Source of the DNA: Mesoflavibacter sp. | GTDB taxonomy: Bacteria; Pseudomonadota; Alphaproteobacteria; UBA8366; Aestuariispiraceae | Assembly (NCBI GenBank): GCA_017792345.1 | Contig: CP051228.1 | Location: 2,363,501-2,427,500 of the forward strand | Length of the DNA stretch: 64,000 bases | Direction: 5' to 3' | Part shown: piece by piece, positions 9,002 to 16,751 of the stretch | Layout: each line of letters starts with the position of its first letter | Numbering within the stretch: the stretch's first letter is position 1 | Notes under the pieces: generated by a model | Told to the model about the DNA's origin: nothing | What the model saw: the letters and a program-made list of their open reading frames with translations, nothing else | Database searches by the model: none | Translations under genes and position numbers: made by a program

Positions 9002-9565
9002 TCAACGATTGGCCCCTGGGACCCAGAGAATATCGGCCTTTCCGCCGTCATTCAGATGGCGTCCGAGTACGAAGAACAGATCGGACAGACGGTTCAGGTA
9101 TTTGACCGATTCCGGATTGACCGGTTCCGCCTCCGCCAGGGCGACGACCAGGCGTTCCGCGCGGCGGGTTACCGTCCGTGCCAGGTGCAGATAGGCCGCG
9201 GCCGGCGTGCCGCCGGGCAGAATGAAGCTTTTCAACGGTTCCAGCGACGCGTTGTAGCGGTCGATCTCGTCTTCCAGGGTCTTTACCTGACTGGCTTCGA
9301 CCCGCAGGGCACTGGACCGTCGTTCGGTTCCTTCCGGGGTACACAGATCGGCACCAAGATCGAACAGATCGTTCTGGATGCGGGACAGCAGCGCGTCGAT
9401 TTCGCCCGTCGTGTGCTGACGCACCAGCCCGATCGCGGCATTGGCCTCGTCGACCGTGCCATAGGCCTCGACCCGCAGGTCATGCTTGGCGCGCCGGGAC
9501 CCGTCGCCCAGCGACGTCTGCCCCGCGTCACCGCCGCGGGTATAGATCTTCGACAGCGTGACCAA
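9002..9565 (-). CDS. PduO-type cob(I)alamin adenosyltransferase
   Basis: A 187-residue adenosyltransferase that makes adenosylcobalamin from cob(I)alamin and ATP. The N-terminal ATP-binding motif is KIYTRGGDAGQTSLGDGSR, and the core helices carry EAYGTVDEANAAIGL, RIQNDLFDLGADLC, FILPGGTPAAAYLHLARTV, RRAER and YLNRLSDLFFVLGR. All are hallmarks of the family. The start is inferred to be TTG at 9565-9563, two bases after the HIG1 stop; no ATG or GTG exists near the conserved N-terminus. It supplies B12 cofactor, perhaps for methylmalonyl-CoA mutase elsewhere. Confidence 0.93.
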   Translation of the reverse strand: MVTLSKIYTRGGDAGQTSLGDGSRRAKHDLRVEAYGTVDEANAAIGLVRQHTTGEIDALLSRIQNDLFDLGADLCTPEGTERRSSALRVEASQVKTLEDEIDRYNASLEPLKSFILPGGTPAAAYLHLARTVTRRAERLVVALAEAEPVNPESVKYLNRLSDLFFVLGRHLNDGGKADILWVPGANR

Positions 9566-9567
9566 GG

Positions 9568-9771
9568 TCAGCCCCCGCTGCGCAACAGGCCGAGGGCGAT
9601 CGCGAACAACACCAGGGCGGCCAGCTGCGCCAGGATGCGGTAGCGCATCAGGCGGTTGCCCCATTTGTTGTTGAACTCGCCGCCGCGCGCCATGGCGATG
9701 ATCCCGGTGAACAGGATCCCCACCGTTGCCAGCATGGCGATGACCATCAGGATGATTGCAAATATCGTCAT
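9568..9771 (-). CDS. HIG1-domain (twin transmembrane) protein
   Basis: A 67-residue inner-membrane protein with two hydrophobic helices (about 3-27 and 47-64) joined by GGEFNNKWGNRLMRYRI, the conserved loop of bacterial HIG1/hypoxia-induced proteins. It is the first gene of the operon with the cobalamin adenosyltransferase. From memory, HIG1-adenosyltransferase-etfB-etfA is a recurring gene order in related bacteria. HIG1 proteins elsewhere associate with respiratory complexes; the role here is not shown. Confidence 0.85.
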   Translation of the reverse strand: MTIFAIILMVIAMLATVGILFTGIIAMARGGEFNNKWGNRLMRYRILAQLAALVLFAIALGLLRSGG

Positions 9772-9845
9772 ACCGAAACACTTAGCGTGACGCCGGGCCT
9801 TCGGAAAGGCCTAGTTCGGGCCGCGACACCCCGCCGCTGTACCGG

Positions 9846-11012
9846 CTACCACCACCGGATACGCGCGTCGGTTAGCTTTTCGATACCGTCCTCCGTGACG
9901 ACCACGGTTTCCTCGAAATCGCCCAGATAGCCGTCGCGGGTCAGGGTTTTCTCGAAATTCAGAACCATGCCGGGCTGAATCTCCGTCTCGTCCCCGGGCG
10001 CGATCCAGGGCGAATCCCATCCCATGCCGATACCGTGGCCCAGCCCGGAGAAGACTCCGGTCAGCGGGAAATCCAGTTCCTGCTGCTTTGCCTTACCGGC
10101 GGCGGCCAGATCGGACGCCTTGGCGCCGGGCCGGATGGCCGCAATTCCCGCTTCGACAACTTCGATCGCGGCTTCGAAGGCGGCGATCTGCGCATTGGTA
10201 GCGTTGCCGATGGCGCGCGACCGGGAGACGTCGAAGACATAGCCGTCGACCACGCCGGATATGCCGAGCCGCAGCCAATGCCCTTCCTCCAACGGACGGG
10301 TCGAGCCCCAGGTCGGGAAGTTCGATTTGATCAGAACCGGTTCGGGCCCGCCGGAGCCGGAGGCCATGAAGGAATTGTACAGGGCGCCGCCCGCCGCGTT
10401 CAGCACCGCCTGGCCGGCGGCGACGACTTCGCCATGGGTCGTGCCGGGCTTGGCCGCTTCCATCATCGCCTCGATGGTCCGCGAGCCGACCTGCGCGGCG
10501 CGGCGCAGCATGGCGATCTCGCCCGGGCTCTTGATCTTGCGCAGATCCGACAGGACCGCCTGAGCGTCCGGCCATTCCACGTCCGGCAGTTCGGCGCACA
10601 GGGCCCGGAAGGTTGTGACCGGCAGGACGTCACCGCCGACCAGACCGACCTTGCCCTTGTCCAATCCTGCCTTGCGCAGCGCCGCGACCGTCTCTTCCAG
10701 AACCAGATCGGTATAGACCTGCTGATCTTCCGGCATCTGGATGCGGCCGTCATCGGGGACGTCCCGGATCAGCATCGGCGGCCCGTCGGCGGGCAGCACA
10801 ACGAAGGTATGGGCCCGCGCCGTCCATTGTCCCGGAAGGTCGGGAATGTAGGGGAACTGCGTATAATGGTTTGTCAGATAGAGGACATCGCCATAGCGGT
10901 CCAAGGTGCCGCCGCCCCTTGCGCAGATCAGCAGCCCATCAAGCCCCGCCGCCCTGGCGGCTTCCGCCGCGCGGACCCTCCGCTCGGCGAATTCTTCCGG
11001 TCCCACCGTCAT
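9846..11012 (-). CDS. M24 family (Xaa-Pro peptidase-like) protein, one metal ligand replaced
   Basis: A 388-residue protein with a creatinase-type N-terminal domain (1-155) and an M24 pita-bread domain (about 160-388). Family dimetal sites need Asp, Asp, His, Glu, Glu. Here the second Asp (VFDVSRS), the His (GLGHGIGM), and both Glu (NFEKTL, GDFEETVVV) are present. The first Asp position reads WLRLGISG, without Asp. It may therefore be a metal-poor hydrolase like creatinase rather than an aminopeptidase. It probably forms an operon with the nitrilase-family gene 48 bases upstream. Confidence 0.85.
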   Translation of the reverse strand: MTVGPEEFAERRVRAAEAARAAGLDGLLICARGGGTLDRYGDVLYLTNHYTQFPYIPDLPGQWTARAHTFVVLPADGPPMLIRDVPDDGRIQMPEDQQVYTDLVLEETVAALRKAGLDKGKVGLVGGDVLPVTTFRALCAELPDVEWPDAQAVLSDLRKIKSPGEIAMLRRAAQVGSRTIEAMMEAAKPGTTHGEVVAAGQAVLNAAGGALYNSFMASGSGGPEPVLIKSNFPTWGSTRPLEEGHWLRLGISGVVDGYVFDVSRSRAIGNATNAQIAAFEAAIEVVEAGIAAIRPGAKASDLAAAGKAKQQELDFPLTGVFSGLGHGIGMGWDSPWIAPGDETEIQPGMVLNFEKTLTRDGYLGDFEETVVVTEDGIEKLTDARIRWW

Positions 11013-11060
11013 TCCAGATCCCCCCGGGGCTTGCGGATGTCGAAATTCGGTTGATACGTC

Positions 11061-12002
11061 CTATGCCGTTCGCTGAAGACGGTCGGCATTGCCGGTATCC
11101 ATCTTCAGCCCGTCCGCCGACCAGGCGCCGGGCCAGACTTCCGGCTGGTTCTCGCGCAGCTTGCGGACCTTGCCGACGGGAATGTCGCGGGCGTGCAGGC
11201 GCGGGCCCAGCGGATCGTCGGCTGGCGCCTCGCTGAACGGCCCGATTTCGGCGAACCGGCCATCGTATCCCAGATCCGCCTCGCAAGGCAGATAGACGGC
11301 GGCGCCGGAGACATTGGGGCGTGGCGTTTTCAGCGGCGTCGCCCCGATCACCCCGACCACCGCGACGGTCGTCATCAGTTCCACCGCCCGCGCCTTGGCA
11401 CAGCCGAAGACGCGGCTGTAGCCGGACTTCTTCTCGGTCATGGACGGGCACAGGATCAGATCGAGATCCGGTGCGGTCTGGGCCAGTTTGACCGACAGGG
11501 CGGGCAGTTCGATATCCAGGCAGGTCACGATGGCGCAGCGCAGGCCGTTCCAGTCGAAGACGCGCATGCCGCCACCCGGCCGGATACCCCAGGATTCCGG
11601 ATCCTTTTCCGGCGGGGTCATGCACAGTTTGCGCTGGATCAGGGGCGCTGTCCCGCCGGCGGTGAACAAATGGGCGCCGTTGTTATAGCCGCCATTTCCG
11701 TCCGGCACGGGCCAGGTGCCTGCCATGATGTCGATGCCGTGCTTGTCCGCTATCTTCTGAATGCCGCCGACGATGTCTTTCGCGGCCTCGGCCATACGGG
11801 CCGGTTCTTCGCGCACATCGATATCCGGGCCGGCATAGGTCAGCCAGATCTCGGAGACATATTCCGGCGCGACGATCAGGTCGCTGCCTGCCTGTTTCGA
11901 TTCCTTGGCGACCGCATCCAGGCTGTCCAGCCAGTCTTCGGGGCCGGAAAGGTCCCGGCCCATATTCGTCGCCCAAAGCGTGATCGATACGGTGTCGGTC
12001 AT
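11061..12002 (-). CDS. Carbon-nitrogen hydrolase (nitrilase superfamily)
   Basis: A 313-residue nitrilase-superfamily hydrolase, which cleaves amides or nitriles through a Glu-Lys-Cys triad. The Glu is in APEYVSEIW (about 46), the Lys in IQRKLCMTPPEKD (about 125) and the nucleophile in AIVTCLDIELP (about 162). No signal peptide is seen. A perfect 14-bp palindrome sits 16-29 bases upstream of the ATG. The M24-like gene follows, so the pair may process one amide- or imino-containing compound. The substrate cannot be assigned. Confidence 0.88.
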   Translation of the reverse strand: MTDTVSITLWATNMGRDLSGPEDWLDSLDAVAKESKQAGSDLIVAPEYVSEIWLTYAGPDIDVREEPARMAEAAKDIVGGIQKIADKHGIDIMAGTWPVPDGNGGYNNGAHLFTAGGTAPLIQRKLCMTPPEKDPESWGIRPGGGMRVFDWNGLRCAIVTCLDIELPALSVKLAQTAPDLDLILCPSMTEKKSGYSRVFGCAKARAVELMTTVAVVGVIGATPLKTPRPNVSGAAVYLPCEADLGYDGRFAEIGPFSEAPADDPLGPRLHARDIPVGKVRKLRENQPEVWPGAWSADGLKMDTGNADRLQRTA

Positions 12003-12017
12003 GGTCGTGATCCCCTG

Positions 12018-12031
12018 TTTGTGATCACAAA
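12018..12031. promoter_or_regulatory. Palindromic operator candidate upstream of the nitrilase gene
   Basis: TTTGTGATCACAAA is a perfect 14-bp palindrome lying just upstream of the ATG at 12002. The TTGT...ACAA half sites resemble those of GntR-family regulators. No GntR gene is adjacent. Confidence 0.5.
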
Positions 12032-12064
12032 TACCCTAGACCGGTATCGGGAAGCGGGCAAATA

Positions 12065-12469
12065 TCAATCCGACGCGGCGTCCCGTGACAGGGATCTCAA
12101 CGCCGCCAACGCCGCCTCGGCATCCTGGATCGGGACAAATATGTGGTCGTGATAGAAGCCGGCGACGACATTCGCGGAGATGTCGTGCGCGGTCAGCTTC
12201 TCGGCGAAGGCGGCGGTCAAGCCAACCGCCTCCAGGCACGAATGCACGTTCAGTGTAATTCTTTTGAAACGGCGATCGTCCGACAAACCGGCCCGATTTG
12301 CGGCAGATAGGCTCAATATAACCGTATCGCCCTCATCCTCCCGGAACCGCATCAGCGGTGTCTCGGCAAACGAAAAGTCGGCAGGCACGGACGCGAACAC
12401 ATAAGCCTCCGCATCCAAGGTCGGCTCCATCGATACGATCAGTTTTTGAAGGTCTCTCTCGCCCGTCAT
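12065..12469 (-). CDS. ACT domain-containing protein (COG3602-like)
   Basis: A 134-residue protein made of two ACT-like halves. It begins with DLQKLIVSMEPTLDAEAYVFASVP and ends with AHDISANVVAGFYHDHIFVP, features typical of the small stand-alone ACT family annotated in many proteobacteria. ACT folds bind amino acids. The ligand is not known. It lies between the nitrilase and DUF1330 genes on the same strand but with gaps of 62 and 88 bases, so operon membership is uncertain. Confidence 0.8.
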   Translation of the reverse strand: MTGERDLQKLIVSMEPTLDAEAYVFASVPADFSFAETPLMRFREDEGDTVILSLSAANRAGLSDDRRFKRITLNVHSCLEAVGLTAAFAEKLTAHDISANVVAGFYHDHIFVPIQDAEAALAALRSLSRDAASD

Positions 12470-12557
12470 TCCCAGAATTCCATTGTGTTTTGGAATTATG
12501 GCTACAATCCGGGGCGGACAGGGCCAAGCAAAAACTGACCGAACCGAGGTTTAGGGC

Positions 12558-12971
12558 CTAGTTGTCGCAGATCAGGACCTTCTGCCGCGTGCAGGCCGCC
12601 GTGCGGTGTGGAAATACGGCTTGATAGTCCGGGTCGTCGAACAGACGCAGCAGTGCCGACGGGTCGGGATAACGGCCGATCGCAACCAGATCCCAATCCT
12701 CGTCCTCCCCCAGAAATGCGCCCGCGCAGGGGGCGATCATCAGGAAAGTGCCGCCCGCCTTCTGCATGGCGGGGATGCTGACCTCCGCATAGCGGTCGAA
12801 AGCCGCCTGATCGCGGATCTTGAACAGGTTCAACAGCGTGACTGGTTGATCCGCCGGCCGATCAAGCAGGCGTTGCCACTGGGTCGCGGTGGGCGTCGCG
12901 CCGTCCGCCCCGTCGCCGTAAGCGGCGCTTAGGGCGGCGGCCCGGTCTTGCACGGATGAGGTTGCATTCAT
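12558..12971 (-). CDS. DUF1330-like dimeric alpha/beta-barrel protein
   Basis: A 137-residue protein. The core PVTLLNLFKIRDQAAFDRYAE, then AIGRYPDPSALLRLFDDPDYQ, follows the ferredoxin-like layout of DUF1330 and related stress-responsive barrels. No catalytic motif is known for the family. It is divergent from the TetR gene, with a 54-base intergenic region holding a palindrome, so it is the likely target of that regulator. Confidence 0.75.
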   Translation of the reverse strand: MNATSSVQDRAAALSAAYGDGADGATPTATQWQRLLDRPADQPVTLLNLFKIRDQAAFDRYAEVSIPAMQKAGGTFLMIAPCAGAFLGEDEDWDLVAIGRYPDPSALLRLFDDPDYQAVFPHRTAACTRQKVLICDN

Positions 12972-13004
12972 GGCCTGGGCTCCATAGAATTTTTTGACAC
13001 GCGT

Positions 13005-13032
13005 AAAATAATGAAAAATTGACAGATGTCAA
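13005..13032 (-). promoter_or_regulatory. Possible promoter of the DUF1330 gene
   Basis: On the minus strand TTGACA (13032-13027) is followed after 16 bases by TATTTT (13010-13005). The -35 box falls inside the palindrome 13019-13032, so binding there would block it. Confidence 0.4.
13019..13032. promoter_or_regulatory. TetR-type operator candidate overlapping the tetR start codon
   Basis: TTGACA and TGTCAA form an inverted repeat with a two-base centre. The tetR ATG (13026-13028) lies within it. A repressor here would control itself and the divergent DUF1330 gene. Confidence 0.5.
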
Positions 13033-13625
13033 AAAAATCAAAATCGGACCGTACGAAAGAAGAGATTCTGGACGCCGCCTGGACACTGGTCTCGGACCGG
13101 GGGGACGCTGTGTCGATGGCGGATATCGCGGCAGCGGCGGGGCTGACCCGACAGGCCGTCTACACGCATTTCCCGTCGCGTGGCGCGTTGCTGGTCTCAC
13201 TTGTCCGGCATGCGGACAGCCGGTTCGAGATCTGGCGGGCCTTCCAGACCGCTATGGCGCGGCCCGATGCCGACGGCCGCTTCGACGGGTGCCTGGATGC
13301 CTGGTTCGACTTCGTGCCGCGCATTCATCCGGTCGCCACGGTCCTGATCCGGACGCGTATGCAGGACGCGGATGCCGCCGCGGCCTGGACGGACCGAATG
13401 GAGGCGTTGCGCGCCTTCCTGGCTGAAATGATGGAATCGGTGCGGGACGAGGGCCGGTTAGACCCGGCCTGGCAGGTCGCGGAGGCGTCGGACTACCTCT
13501 GGACAGTGATCTCGGTGCAGAGCTGGGATCTGCTGGTCGGCGATTGCGGCTGGGCGCCGGAACGGGCGACGGCGACGCTGAAACAGGCTGCGCGCAAGCT
13601 CCTGCTGGCCGATCCGGCGGCCTGA
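13026..13625 (+). CDS. TetR/AcrR-family transcriptional regulator
   Basis: A 199-residue TetR-family repressor. The N-terminal HTH spans about 10-55: KEEILDAAWTLVSDRGDAVS, then MADIAAAAGLTRQAVYTHFPS, with the recognition helix in the second part. The C-terminal helical domain would bind a ligand that is not evident. No strong ribosome site precedes the ATG, which lies inside its own putative operator. The gene is divergent from the DUF1330 gene and ends in a bidirectional terminator shared with phaA. Confidence 0.92.
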   Translation: MSKKSKSDRTKEEILDAAWTLVSDRGDAVSMADIAAAAGLTRQAVYTHFPSRGALLVSLVRHADSRFEIWRAFQTAMARPDADGRFDGCLDAWFDFVPRIHPVATVLIRTRMQDADAAAAWTDRMEALRAFLAEMMESVRDEGRLDPAWQVAEASDYLWTVISVQSWDLLVGDCGWAPERATATLKQAARKLLLADPAA

Positions 13626-13632
13626 CATACGA

Positions 13633-13659
13633 AACGCCCCGCCGATTGGGCGGGGCGTT
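13633..13659. terminator. Bidirectional terminator between tetR and phaA
   Basis: AACGCCCCGCC (13633-13643) and GGCGGGGCGTT (13649-13659) form a perfect 11-bp stem with a 5-base loop, between the convergent tetR and phaA stops. A short T-run is present on both sides. Confidence 0.85.
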
Positions 13660-13684
13660 CCGAATCCGTTCAGGATCGTTGCGG

Positions 13685-14857
13685 TCAGCGCTCGATGCAC
13701 ATCGCGACGCCCATGCCGCCGCCGATGCACAGCGTGGCCAGGCCTTTCTTCGCGTCCTGCTTGATCATTTCATGCAACAGCGTGACGAAGACACGGTTGC
13801 CGGACGCGCCGACCGGGTGGCCCAGAGCAATGGCACCGCCATTGACGTTCACCTTGGCCGGATCCCAGCCCATATCCTTGTTGACCGCCAGGGCCTGCGC
13901 CGCGAAGGCCTCGTTGGCCTCGATCAGGTCTAGGTCGTCGACGGACCAGCCGGCTTTCTCCAGCGCCTTGCGGGACGCCGGGATCGGACCGGTGCCCATG
14001 ATCGCCGGATCGACGCCGGCGGTGGCCCAGGACACGATCCGCGCCAGCGGGGTGATACCGCGCTTGGACGCTTCGTCCGCCGACATCAGCACGACCGTCG
14101 ACGCGCCGTCGTTGATACCCGACGCGTTACCCGCCGTGACCGTGCCTTCCTTGTCGAAGGCCGGGCGCAGCTTGGCCAGATTGTCGATCGTCGTCCCGTG
14201 CTTGGGATATTCGTCATCGGACACGATCACCTCACCTTTGCGGGTCTTGATCGTGACCGGCGCGATCTCGTCCTTGAACTTGCCGGCCTTCTGGGCAGCC
14301 TCGGCCTTGTTCTGGGAGGCGACGGCGAACTCGTCCTGTTCTTCGCGGGTCAACTGCCACTGACGGGCGACATTCTCGGCGGTGTTGCCCATGTGATAGC
14401 CGTTGAAGGCGCACCACAGGCCGTCCTTGATCATCGTATCGACGAAGTTCAGGTCGCCCATCTTCTGACCGTTGCGCAGATGCGCGCAATGGGGCGCCTG
14501 GCTCATGCTTTCTTGGCCGCCCGCGACGACGATGCTGGCGTCGCCGGTCAGGATCGACTGCATGCCCAGCGCGACGGCGCGCAGGCCGGAGCCGCAGAGC
14601 TGGTTCATCTGATAGGCAGTTTTTTCGTACGGGATTCCGGCGTCGATCGCCGCCTGGCGGGCCGGGTTCTGGCCGGTGCCGGCAGTCAGGATCTGACCCA
14701 GGATCACCTCGTCGACCTCTTCCGGCGCGACGCCCGCGCGGTTCAACGCTTCCTTGATGGCAACCGTGCCCAGATAGGAGGCCGCAACGCCGCTGAGCGC
14801 GCCATTGAAGCTGCCGACGGGGGTGCGGGCCGCACCGGCGATAACGATATCGGTCAT
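13685..14857 (-). CDS. phaA: Acetyl-CoA acetyltransferase (beta-ketothiolase)
   Basis: A 390-residue thiolase that condenses two acetyl-CoA to acetoacetyl-CoA, the first step of PHB synthesis. The acyl-binding Cys is in [11 protein letters not shown] (about 88), the His in [15 protein letters not shown] (about 346), and the second Cys in LCIGGGMG (about 376). These are the full catalytic set. The gene follows phaC and phaE on the same strand after a 144-base gap holding a PhaR-like motif. No phaB (acetoacetyl-CoA reductase) is next to it, which is unusual for PHB operons. Confidence 0.95.
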   Translation of the reverse strand: MTDIVIAGAARTPVGSFNGALSGVAASYLGTVAIKEALNRAGVAPEEVDEVILGQILTAGTGQNPARQAAIDAGIPYEKTAYQMNQLCGSGLRAVALGMQSILTGDASIVVAGGQESMSQAPHCAHLRNGQKMGDLNFVDTMIKDGLWCAFNGYHMGNTAENVARQWQLTREEQDEFAVASQNKAEAAQKAGKFKDEIAPVTIKTRKGEVIVSDDEYPKHGTTIDNLAKLRPAFDKEGTVTAGNASGINDGASTVVLMSADEASKRGITPLARIVSWATAGVDPAIMGTGPIPASRKALEKAGWSVDDLDLIEANEAFAAQALAVNKDMGWDPAKVNVNGGAIALGHPVGASGNRVFVTLLHEMIKQDAKKGLATLCIGGGMGVAMCIER

Positions 14858-14938
14858 TTGGGGTTCCTCCTGTCAGACGTTGTTACGCCGCAAGCGCGCG
14901 GCCATCGAAGGCGTTGCCGCCTCCTTCGTCAACCATTG

Positions 14939-14948
14939 TTGCGCCGCA
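14939..14948. promoter_or_regulatory. PhaR-type operator motif upstream of phaA
   Basis: TTGCGCCGCA contains TGC-N3-GCA. The same pattern occurs at 16655-16665 in the phaE/phaR intergenic region. A second partial copy (TGC-ATT-GCG) lies at 14960-14968. PhaR of Paracoccus is known to bind CTGC-N3/4-GCAG. Confidence 0.45.
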
Positions 14949-15001
14949 CAATAAACCTGTGCATTGCGCTGGATCAACCATCCAGTCGGGTCAAACAAGC
15001 A

Positions 15002-16324
15002 CTAGGCCTGTGCCGCCGCGTCCGGATCGTCCAGAAACTGTGCCAAGGGTGCCCAAACCCTATCCGGGGCGCTGCGGGCCGTGACCATGCCGATATGGCC
15101 GGCCTTCGGGCTCAGGACCGAACCGCGCGGCAGGGCGTCGGCCAGGGCGCGGGCGGAAGCGGGCGGCACGATCCGGTCGCCTGCCGGGATGATCGACAAG
15201 GCCGGCTTGGCCCAGCCTTGTGGCAGAACCGGCAGGCCGTCCACACGCCACAGGCCTTTGGTCGGGCTGTTCTGGCCGTACCAGCGGCCGATGCATTCCC
15301 GTGCGACCGGGGCGGCGAGGGCGACCCCGTCATTCAGCCAATCTTCCAAGGCGACGAAAGCGGTCGCGCTCTCGTCATCGGGCGCCATCGCCGCGAAAGC
15401 CGCGAATTTGCGCAGCGCCAGGGTCGGGTCCAGGGCGGCGAACAGGGTCTGCAAAACATCGACCGGCAACTCGCCGTAGGCGGACAGGCTCGGCTCCAAT
15501 CCGGGCAGCAGCGCCGCCAGGCCCTTGGCCTGGTCCGGCCTGTCGGCGTGAAAGTCCCAGGGTGTTGCCATGAAGACCAGGGCGTCAATGCGGGATTCGA
15601 CCCCTAGGGCCGCGGCGAGGGTCAACAATCCCCCCATGCAATAGCCGATGGCGGCGACGGGCGTGGCCTCCGCGTCCGAGACCGTTACCATGGCGCGGCG
15701 CAGGCGGGCGATATAGTCGCCCAGGGTGAAATCCCGCTCCATTTCCCCAGGCGCGTCCCAATCGACCAGAAAGACCGAATGGCCCCGTGCCGCCAGCCAT
15801 CGCGCCAGGCTGCGCTCCGGGCGCAGGTCGAGGATATAGGCGCGGTTGACCAGGGAGGGGACGAGCATCACCGGGATACGGGTGTTCTTCCTGCCCGTGC
15901 GGAAGCGGCGATAGTCCAGCAGCCGCGTCGTGCCCTCGCGCCACAATACGTCCGGTTCTTCGACCGAGCGCCGGTAGGGATGGGCACGATAGGCTTGAAT
16001 GCCGTCCAGCATCCGGCGCAGTCGTTCCCGCGCCTCCGCTTCTACGGCAATCGCGAAATCAGGTGCCGGGGCCGCCGGCTCCCCGCTTTGCGGTCCCCCG
16101 TTTTGCCGCCGATCGTTTGCCGGCCGGCTTTTTCGTGCCACCGCCGCGCTTAGAACCGCCGCCGTCTCCTTTAGCGCCGGATTCCAGGCGATCGAGCCGT
16201 TGTTCAAGGCGAGCGAGGCGGCGATCGAGCTCGCGTAGAAGCCGCTCGCCGCCGTCAGATGAACCGGCAGCGGCCGTGGACCTGCGCGATGGATCGGTGG
16301 TGGAGGGCTCATCGGAGGTTCCAT
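15002..16324 (-). CDS. phaC: PHA synthase-like alpha/beta hydrolase (class III-like PhaC)
   Basis: A 440-residue polyhydroxyalkanoate synthase-like protein, which polymerises hydroxyacyl-CoA on a cysteine. The lipase-like box is GYCMGG (Cys about 229), followed by the catalytic Asp in IIPAGDRIVPP and His in KAGHIGMV. PSLVNRAYILDL and VFLVDWDAPG are typical PhaC signatures. The N-terminus overlaps phaE by 266 bases. I keep the long start because AGPRPLPVHLTAASG looks like the conserved N-terminus of related synthases and codon use there follows this frame. A fallback start is ATG 16010-16012. Confidence 0.85.
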   Translation of the reverse strand: MEPPMSPPPPIHRAGPRPLPVHLTAASGFYASSIAASLALNNGSIAWNPALKETAAVLSAAVARKSRPANDRRQNGGPQSGEPAAPAPDFAIAVEAEARERLRRMLDGIQAYRAHPYRRSVEEPDVLWREGTTRLLDYRRFRTGRKNTRIPVMLVPSLVNRAYILDLRPERSLARWLAARGHSVFLVDWDAPGEMERDFTLGDYIARLRRAMVTVSDAEATPVAAIGYCMGGLLTLAAALGVESRIDALVFMATPWDFHADRPDQAKGLAALLPGLEPSLSAYGELPVDVLQTLFAALDPTLALRKFAAFAAMAPDDESATAFVALEDWLNDGVALAAPVARECIGRWYGQNSPTKGLWRVDGLPVLPQGWAKPALSIIPAGDRIVPPASARALADALPRGSVLSPKAGHIGMVTARSAPDRVWAPLAQFLDDPDAAAQA

Positions 16325-16601
16325 CCATGGTAGGGCGTGGGGCGGGCTGCATCATGCCGGTCCAGGCGTCGGCGGCCTGGCGAAATGCCGCCATCGGGTC
16401 TTTCGCCGGGCCGCCGCCGCCGGTCAGGCCCGGTGTGAGCTGCTGCCAGACGGACATGGAATCCTGCACGGATTTGGCCAGTGCCGGATCCGCCGCCATG
16501 GCGGAAAGCTGGTCCTGCCAAAGGTCGGCGAAACGCCGCGCCAGGTCGGCGAAATCCTCCGCCGCGTCCCCATCCTGCTTGTTGTTTTGGTTCCGTGTCA
16601 T
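16059..16601 (-). CDS. PhaE-like synthase subunit / phasin-like protein
   Basis: A 180-residue hydrophilic protein upstream of phaC. Residues about 12-80 are helical and amphipathic (AEDFADLARRFADLWQDQLSA, then DSMSVWQQLTPGL), resembling PhaE subunits of class III synthases or phasins. A coiled coil RELDRRLARLEQRLDRLES follows, then a Lys/Gly/Ala-rich tail (KRGGGTKKPAGKRSAAKR) that could bind DNA or granules. The ATG at 16599-16601 is the only good start. The last 266 bases also encode the phaC N-terminus in another frame. Assignment as phaE is an inference from position and composition. Confidence 0.65.
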   Translation of the reverse strand: MTRNQNNKQDGDAAEDFADLARRFADLWQDQLSAMAADPALAKSVQDSMSVWQQLTPGLTGGGGPAKDPMAAFRQAADAWTGMMQPAPRPTMDGTSDEPSTTDPSRRSTAAAGSSDGGERLLRELDRRLARLEQRLDRLESGAKGDGGGSKRGGGTKKPAGKRSAAKRGTAKRGAGGPGT

Positions 16602-16654
16602 GACCCGGCGACTATAGACGCAAAGCGGCGGCGGCGAAAACCGACATGCGCCTA

Positions 16655-16680
16655 TTGCACCGCAGCGCGGACGGGTGCAA
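16655..16680. promoter_or_regulatory. PhaR-type operator in the phaE/phaR intergenic region
   Basis: TTGC-ACC-GCAG (16655-16665) matches the known CTGC-N3-GCAG pattern with one change. An outer inverted repeat TTGCACC (16655-16661) / GGTGCAA (16674-16680) surrounds it. It lies between the divergent phaE and phaR starts. Confidence 0.55.
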
Positions 16681-16751
16681 ACTTTCCGCATAAGTAAGTC
16701 CGGCGCGTTCCGATCTGGGAAGAAGCGCACGGTCAAGCGGGGTTTGGTGAG

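Noticed and set aside
12018..12031. CRP-type binding site
   Set aside because: The half sites TGTGA and TCACA are fused without the six-base spacer that CRP needs, so the palindrome is left as a GntR-like candidate.
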